A program made the position numbers and the translations under genes. This document shows, one piece after another, positions 57,054 through 64,000 of a stretch of 64,000 nt of DNA (the first letter of the stretch is position 1; the number at the start of each line of letters is the position of its first letter). The stretch is from Vitrella brassicaformis. Taxonomy: Eukaryota; Sar; Vitrellaceae. The notes beneath the pieces were generated by a model. The model was not told where the DNA came from and ran no database searches. It saw only the letters and a program-made list of their open reading frames with translations. The stretch covers positions 38,101 to 102,100 of the forward strand of contig CDMY01000531.1 of assembly GCA_001179505.1 (NCBI GenBank). Reading direction: 5' to 3'.

Positions 57054-60000
57054 TCATATGTGTGGCAAGCGGGCGGTGCTGCTGCCATCGCTGCCTCTAC
57101 CTGGGCTGCCTCTCCCCTCCCTCTCTGCTTGCAACGCTGTCAACCGGTCCGTCAACACTTGTGGATTCGGCGGACCGCTGCCACTCCCCGACGCCCGCAA
57201 TCCCGACCCCTGCACGGTCGACAATGGAGGCTGGGCATCGCCTCCCGCCATCGGCACTCCTAAGCGGCTCTCCAATCGGCTCCGCCTGCAGAGAGGGGTC
57301 AAAGCAGTCATTGATTGCATGTCTCCCTCCCTGTTCGTATATGCCTGTGTGGCTTGTACCTTCTTTCCTCAAGTTCGGACTTGCACCCGAGTGATGATAG
57401 GCCCGAGGGTGTGGGTCGGCTGACGGGGGTCGACCGCTGGGCCCTCGAGGGCGCCATGGAGCCGACCGTCAGCCCAGTAGCTGCCGCCTGCTGCATCCCC
57501 TCCCCTGTGCCACCAGAAGGCGACGCAGATCCCCCTGCCGGCTGCGCGCGGCCAGTGCGCCATGTTGTGCGCGTCGCTCCGAGAGAGCGAGACCCACCTG
57601 AGGACAACAGGCGTATGAGGACAAAAAGTGCCCACAGAAACAAAAATTTCTCATTCATAAGAAGGGCTCTGATGGCTCACCCGATGAGCTGAGCGGCGGG
57701 TGTGGAAGAGAAGAGGGGCTCTGTGTGGGAGGCCTGGCGTGCATTGGCGCAGACGGCGGGGGCAGGTCAGAAGCCACCACGTCGGGCGTCTCGAACTCAG
57801 CCTGCGTCTGGGGCACTCCCGTCCCCATGGGTGATGGTGAGGGCTGCATAGAGATGGATGGGGCACGGGAGGTGGTCGACTGGTCCGAGGCCGGCAGGGC
57901 GCTTAAGCGTCGCCTGGAGCTTTCTGGGCTGGGGCTCGCGGCCGGCCCTGCGATGGCGGCCAGGTTGGGGGGAGGCTGGTTGTTGACGATCCAGTGCCAC
58001 AGGTGCTCTGCTTGCGTCAAAACCTGAGAGCGCATGTCTTCCATAAGTACATCCATGGACAGGTTGGCGCGTGCATGTAGCTTGCCTGTGTCCTCTGCTG
58101 CTGGCGCAGCATCTTGGATTCGTTGGGCTTGGCCTCTGAAACGTCATCGCATATGCATGGTACGTATTCGTACTCGTCCCAACTGCCATCCACACAAGTC
58201 TACCTGCGAGAGTGAGCCTTGCCATGCCGAAAGAGGTGACGGCAAGGTACTCAAGCTGGCGCTGGATCTGCTCCTGTGGACACGAAATAAGAATAAGGCG
58301 AGACACGTGAGGTTGGCCAGCCAATGGATGGAGGTCATTGACACGCACACCTGAAAAACTGATATTTGATCGACGTCAATGCTGCATGTGCAGGGCAGGA
58401 GAAAGAAGAGACAGAGACAGAGACAGATGCACGAGCCATAATGTACCTGCCATGACTCGCTTACCGGTTTGCCTTGACGGCGTGCAGTTCGATGAGATCC
58501 GACTTGTCAGCCTTGAGGTTAATGGCCTCCTGGAACTCACCCATCGCGTCGGTCTGCTCCTCACTTGGCTTGTACTGCAACGAACCAACCAACCACTCTC
58601 TTTTCGCTCATCTTCTCTGACAACTGGGTACCTGGCTGATTCGCTCCGATTCCGACTCGACAAAGTGGTCGAGTCGCTTGCAGATGGTGTCCAGCCGATT
58701 AGACAGGCGCTGGAGCTCCGTATAGGCCTTGTCCTGCACACACAAATGGCGACAATGCCCGTCATCGGTGAGCAGCTTGATGTCCGGCCGGCGTGTTTGC
58801 TGACCTTTGGCATGCACTGCTCGACTTTGGCGTTTGCAACCACAATGTCGTACTTCGATGCCTTGTCCAGCAACAGCTCATCCAAACGCTGAATGGCAGA
58901 GTCCTGAGACGTCAACACAAAAGGACAGCCTTCAGTCGCTTCCTGTTGTCTGTCCGTCTGTCTGTCTCACGGTGTCTCTGCCTGACTGACCTGCAGATTG
59001 ATCCGATCGTTGAATGTCTGCATGGAGTCGACGCAGAATTGAATGCGGGGAACGGCCTCCTCCTTCAGCGCCTCCAAGTCGGACTCCCTGACAGAAGGCA
59101 GCGAAAGAGTTGTCATCTTGTTATTGATCGCAGTCGACCTCTCTTTCTTGCTGTTCATTACTTGGCCATCAGCAAGAGTTCATCCCGCACGTCCTCTACC
59201 GTCGTCTGAAGGAACGACAAGCGGCATGCAATTGCTGACAATTGGTGGGGCCTAATGGAGAGCCGACCTTGTGTGCCCGTTTCTGGATGTCCTCATTAAG
59301 CTCCACATAGACGGCCGTCACCCTGTCTTGCAGATTCTGACAACACCGAGAGACACGAATACCCCCTTCTGTCTTCGTTCATGCTCCTTACCAGGTGCTT
59401 TTCGTCCAAAAGGGCAAATTGTTGCTGCATCTTCTTTGATGTCTCATCGGCACCGAGCTGATACAAAACCACTGACGTGTATGTCTCCTTATCTGCACGT
59501 ACATCTGTGCGGCCGACTCACTTCCATCCTCCTGAGTGCCTTAGAGGTGTCATCGAGCTTGGCATAGTGGTTGAGCGCCTCGCTCACCCAATCCCTCACG
59601 TCCTGTAGGCTGTTCTCGATCTGCGGGCCGCGCCAGTAGTCGTCAAAGCGGCGGGCCAGATGCTGGATGCTCGAGGCCAGACCCTCAGTCGTACCCACAA
59701 GCGCGAAGTCGTTGAGCTTGTGCTCCAACTGAAGCAGAAACAAACATGTTCATGTGTCTCCTGCTATGAATGCGTCTCTTTCCTTTGTGTGGTTGACCTT
59801 TGCGAGGGCGTCTTTGCTCGCGCATGCCTTGATTTGGGTCTCGACCAGAGTCAGCTCTCCCAGTGTGGCTTTATCCCGCAGCCCCTCCTGCATCTCGTGC
59901 AGGATGCGATCCTGTACATCCATGTGGCCGCGGAACCCGTCCAGCTGCTGGCTGAAGCCAACCACATCCAACCGAAGCTTCTGCTCAGCTGAAAGGACGA

Positions 60001-60457
60001 CGAAGGAAGATGATCCAAATCCAATCGATAAGAAGCATGTCTGCTCTGCCTACTCTCCGATGCCCTCTTGGCTTCATCGCGGCAAGAGGCCACCTCCAAG
60101 CGAAGAGCCTGGTCTGTCTTGCGGACGGTGTCAGCCAGCCCCGCGATTTTCTCCTCGTCAACCGTCTTGGACATGGCGTCCTCCACCTGCATACAAGTGG
60201 TGCAGCAGAGAAGATGTATGTCTGGGGCAACGGGTGTCATTATGTGTCTCTCTGTGGACGCATACCTCCTTGACCCGATTGGTCAGCTCTTCTATCTTCT
60301 GTTCCAACGGCGCGAATTTCTCCAGTAGTTGAGTCAGGATCCGCTCCAGGTTGGCAGTGGGCAGCAGGTTCTCCATCGCCTTGGCCAGGCCCTCCCGCTC
60401 CCACGATGTAAGCCCCTCCTCCCCACTCGTTCGCCTCCTCTCGTCGCTCCCACTCAT
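57054..60457 (-). CDS. Large coiled-coil protein, function unknown
   Basis: From ATG 60457 (MSGSDERRRTSGEEGL) about 15 exons of 40-200 nt encode helical segments. Examples are LEKFAPLEQKIEELTNRVKE, VEDAMSKTVDEEKIAGLADT, QQLDGFRGHMDVQDRILHEM, SLQDVRDWVSEALNHYAKLD, RIQFCVDSMQTFNDRINLQ, LQRLSNRLDTICKRLDHFVE and QAEHLWHWIVNNQPPP. The last third is Pro/Ser/Gly-rich and disordered, ending STARLPHI at 57054. Segments have heptad character, with a tryptophan-rich break near the helical end. This suits a cytoskeletal, basal body or apical scaffold protein, but no family-specific domain is visible. The 60456-60751 gap is shared with the divergent secreted gene. Confidence 0.65.
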
Positions 60458-60709
60458 CGCAGCGACAGTCAACCCCGCTCACCTGAAGGCACCAAGGGCC
60501 AGGCAGCCAGGCACAGCAGGCAGTACATCGAACATGCCTCTCTCAGGAGCTGCTCATTTGCAATCAAGCGCCTTACGTTGAATGGGAGACTCGTCACCTC
60601 TGACTCAACTCAGAGTCAATTGCAATGGGCGACATCGAGAGAAGGCCAAACGGGACATCCAGGCCTCCCACCGGAGAAAAAGAGGGAGAAATGCGATCGG
60701 TTCGCAGAC

Positions 60710-60718
60710 TAAGCTCGC
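60710..60718 (+). promoter_or_regulatory. Candidate core promoter motif (TAAGCTCGC)
   Basis: 33 bp before the ATG at 60751, in the 293-bp gap between two divergent starts. Confidence 0.45.
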
Positions 60719-60750
60719 GAGGGCTAGAGTTTACGAGCGGCGAGAAGGAA

Positions 60751-63700
60751 ATGAAGGCGCTCCTGGGTGTTGCAACTGTGGTTGCAGCCGTGCTGGGAGG
60801 CTGCCAGGCCCGTCAGCCCAGCAGCGAACTCACCACGCCAGTGCAGAAGGTCATCCAGATGTTGGCAGATCTACAGACGAAGGTGGAGTCTGAGGGCGAG
60901 GACGAGGCCGCCATCTACGACAAATTCGCCTGTGCGTGCCGGGACACACTCGATGATAAACAACACGCCATCACACAAAACCAGTAAGCACACGGGAGGC
61001 CTGGGAGGCCTGCGCACATCCCACTCGACTTGCTTTGTTCCCCTCGTGTGTGTGAACAAGCAGGGGGAGCTCGAGGGCGACATCAGCAGCTGTGTGTCCG
61101 CTCGGGATGCGGCCGACTCGTCAGCCGAGTCGGCCGACACATCCCTCATTCAGAAGGAGGCCCGAGTGGATGAGCTGCGAGAGAATAACACAGAGAGGAA
61201 GGAACAGTTCAAACGGGACCATGACGGTACGTTCGCCAGTGAATCGCCACCAGCCCAGAACGGGAAAGGACCATAGTTTGTGTCAGATTTGGTGTCGGCC
61301 ATCGAGCAATCGGAGACCGCCGTCCAGCTCATCAAAGCGTCAAGGCCGGAGGAGGCATTGGTCGCCATCAGGTTGGTACAGCGGATACAGACGGGGATGA
61401 GCCTGCCTGTCTCATCCCATCTTTTCAGGTCTTTGCGGTCAGGAGAATCCAATGCGGCCAAGGAGATGCCCGACATTCCATCTGCAGAAGTACAATACAA
61501 TCCTGGCAGAGGCAGCTCGGCATCCATCCACACTGTGTTCGTGTGCAGGGGTCTGCCTATGACTTCCATTCGCATGGCGTCATCAGCACGCTCGAGACCC
61601 TTGCAGACGACTTCAGGACGGAGAAGCATGACATCGAGACTGCAGAGCTCGCCGCAAATCACGAATTCGAGGCCGCAGAATTGGTACCACAGCAGAGATG
61701 CCTTCGTGTGGGTCGATTGCGACCGCTGTTACCCTGTGTATATCTCAGGGCCTCAAAGCAGAAATCGCCAACCTTAAGAAGGCCTTAGAAGACTACCGAG
61801 GGGCCAGGTACACCTCTACATATGGGCTAGAAAGAGAACGGTTGAAGTCTGATCTCTCCACAGCGCTGCCAAGACGAGTGAAATTGCGGAGAAGCAGAGG
61901 GAGCTGGGGAGGACCGTCGCTGCCATCAATGAAGGTACGTACGCACCGTTGCTATACCAGCACAAGCTTTCCTGCTTTGTCTGTAGACATGGGTGTCGTC
62001 AAAGATCTGATGTCGTCCTGCAAGGAGCAGGAGGATGCCTGGACGCAACGGTCCAAGATGCGCGCTGACGAGCTGACGGCCCTGGCGCAGGCCATTGCCA
62101 TCATCGAGAGCAAAGTCAAGGACATAGAATACAGAAACAAGTGAGACATCACGCACAGTAGCAGTATCATTGAGGTATTATTGAGGCACCTCCCAGTCTA
62201 AAACGGACGCATGTATCCAGGCGTATTGCCCTGACGGCATCGAGCACACAGAGACTGAAGGAGATTGCCCGCAAGGTCGCTGTCTCCGCCTCAAATGCGA
62301 AGAAACACCAGCGCACGGTCAAGGCCGGTGAGTAGGTCGATTCACCAGAACAGCTGGCTCTTCATGCAGTGACTTAGTTGGTGTGGATTACAGCTGCCGG
62401 GGCTGTGTTACTGGAGCTGAGGGCCCATCGTGAGGCAGATGTCCGCAGCCAAATCATCGCACTACTCAAGTAAGCCACATGAAAGCGGATTCTTTCTGGT
62501 CGCCGGCATCGGGCGTCTTTCTTCTCTTCAGGAGCAGAGCGAGAGCGTTGAGGAGCACCGTGCTGACGAGCGTTGCCACCAGGATGGAGGAAGACACGCT
62601 CGCAAAGATCAAATCCCTCATTGAGGTACGCAGCAGACGGGCAAGATGCAGATTCATCCCCGAACGCTCATGTCTCCCTCCTTGTGTGTGCAGTCGATGA
62701 TAGAGCGGCTGCTCCAGGAAGAGTCTGAGGAGGCCGAGCACAAGGGCTGGTGCGACATGGAGCTGACCAAAGTCAACCAAAAGAAGCGCACCAGCACCGA
62801 GGACAAGGCGCAGTACGAGGCAGAGATGGAGCAGCTCACAGCGGCCCTGGCCAAGACGGAAGAGGAGATCGGCCAGCTCACCACACAGATACACGAAATC
62901 GACCAGCAGCTCATCCAGATGGTCAATGGAGAGAGCCCCCCATGCATCCAATGCTTCCCCCATATGTCATTACTGTGTCGCTCAGACGGCGACCCGCGCT
63001 GAAGAACAAAAGGAGAACGAAGCGTCGATTCAAGGTAAGGGCAGCACAGGGGAGGAAAGTCACATTTATACCTGTCATGTCTGTCTTCCTCCGCTTAGAC
63101 GCCAAGGAGGGTGCGGAGGCCGTCGGCGCCGCCCTCGATGTCCTGGCGCAGTTCTACTCCAACGCAGCAGCGGCCGCCCATCCACCAGCCGCCATCATAG
63201 AGACACGCGCGTCATACAGACAGGTCAGCCAACATCCACATCAAGCCACATCGTCATGGGAATTGCGTTGCATGCAGGAGCCTGACGCCCCCTTCACCGA
63301 GCCCTACAATGGCAGCCAGGGCGAGGCTACCGGCATCCTAGGCATGCTCGAGACCATCCAGACGGACTTCAAACGCACTGTGGACGAGACACGGCGGTTC
63401 GAGAGCAAGGCCGTGGCCGAACACGACAAGCTTTCCCGCGAGATGAAGGCAAAACGCACCCATACACGCAATACTTTGCAGAGCAACATCGTGGTTTACA
63501 CGTGTGTGTTTGTTGTGTGTTGGTGCAGAGCAACATGTCTTCGAAGCAGCAGGAGCTGAAGGCCAAGGGGCAGTACAAAGTAGAGAAGGGGACGGCCCTC
63601 ACCGAGGCCACGAGCAGCCGCGATGCCGCGCAAACTGCCCTCGAGCTGGTACGTGTATGGCGAGACACATACAGGAATCCCCACCACACACGCATCTGAC

Positions 63701-64000
63701 CCCCCCCCCGTCAGGCAATGGGTGAGTTGGAGAAGCTCAAGCCAGCGTGCATCGAGGCCGGCACCACATACGACGAACGAAAGGTCCATGTAGCGGAAAG
63801 GCCCGTGAGAAACATCGCAGTGTGTCTCCTTCTCAAACTCACCGTCAGGCACGTCGTGAGGAGGAGATCGACGCCCTCAAAGAGGCCCTGGAGATTTTTG
63901 AGGGCACATCCTTCTCCGGCTCGAGCTCCCCGTTCGCACGCCTCGTCCAGCGGCAGGTCACACACCGACACCGATACACCCCCCTGCGCAAACTCTCCTG
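60751..64000 (+). CDS. Secreted coiled-coil protein (3' end outside window)
   Basis: The start exon encodes a signal peptide (MKALLGVATVVAAVLGGCQA) and TTPVQKVIQMLADLQTKVES. More than a dozen short exons follow with strongly helical sequence: DTLDDKQHAITQNQ, DELRENNTERKEQFKRDHD, LETLADDFRTEKHDIETAEL, GLKAEIANLKKALEDYRGAR, AQAIAIIESKVKDIEYRNK, KKRTSTEDKAQYEAEMEQLT, EEIGQLTTQIHEIDQQLIQM, LGMLETIQTDFKRTVDETRR, and ARREEEIDALKEALEIFEG at the right edge. Cysteines are few and regularly placed (CACR, SSCKEQED, GWCDMEL). No enzyme domain is visible. An extracellular or vesicular structural filament protein is the simplest reading. Exon ends near 61270, 61480 and 63000 are approximate. Confidence 0.7.

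Overview
This is a window of nuclear DNA from a GC-rich, intron-dense protist. A photosynthetic alveolate of the chromerid type (Vitrella-like) is my best guess, by inference only. The support is: SRP54 spread over 14 exons; a eukaryotic-type PDX1; an IQ-motif protein of axonemal type, implying a flagellum; one protein with a leader that looks like signal peptide plus plastid transit peptide; and short introns of about 50-120 nt whose 3' ends are (TG)n-rich on the coding strand. I see no rRNA, tRNA, CRISPR array or recognisable intact transposon.

Layout. 1-4.7 kb (-): protein kinase-like gene with altered catalytic motifs and a long low-complexity tail that leaves the window. 5.3-9.7 kb: head-to-head SRP54 (-) and PDX1 (+). 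11.2-13.2 kb: head-to-head small membrane protein (-) and an L7Ae/Rpp38-like RNP protein (+). 13.4-18.8 kb: an antisense gene fragment, a nuclear coiled-coil protein (-), an orphan protein (+), a small hydrophobic protein (-) and a MYND zinc finger (-). 18.9-23.3 kb (+): plastid-type membrane protein with two in-frame TAG codons, cysteine-rich protein, secreted protein of 12 exons. 23.3-32.3 kb: an accessory stretch with dispersed repeats, one acidic nuclear protein and poorly resolved low-complexity genes. 32.5-37.7 kb (-): a WD40-type propeller that splices in frame into an aminoglycoside-phosphotransferase-like kinase domain. A frameshifted inverted copy of the kinase part lies at 44.1-46.3 kb (+). 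Between them are an F-box-like protein (-), a ubiquitin-like/RING protein (+) and a glutamine-rich protein (+). 46.8-51.7 kb: head-to-head S28 serine carboxypeptidase (-) and IQ coiled-coil protein (+). 52.3-54.4 kb (-): OTUD3-like deubiquitinase. 54.6-56.6 kb: two orphan genes (+). 57-64 kb: a large coiled-coil protein (-) and a secreted coiled-coil protein (+) that runs off the right edge.

Themes. Genes are often paired head-to-head over 65-340 bp. Most of these short promoters, and some single-gene 5' flanks, carry the same octamer-like core (W)AGCTCGC close to the start codons. Two ubiquitin-pathway genes with recognisable domains (Ubl/RING, OTU), plus a tentative F-box protein, lie in the right half. 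Exon models were built by hand from GT-AG (sometimes GC-AG) junctions and reading-frame continuity. Models described as phase-consistent sum to a multiple of three.
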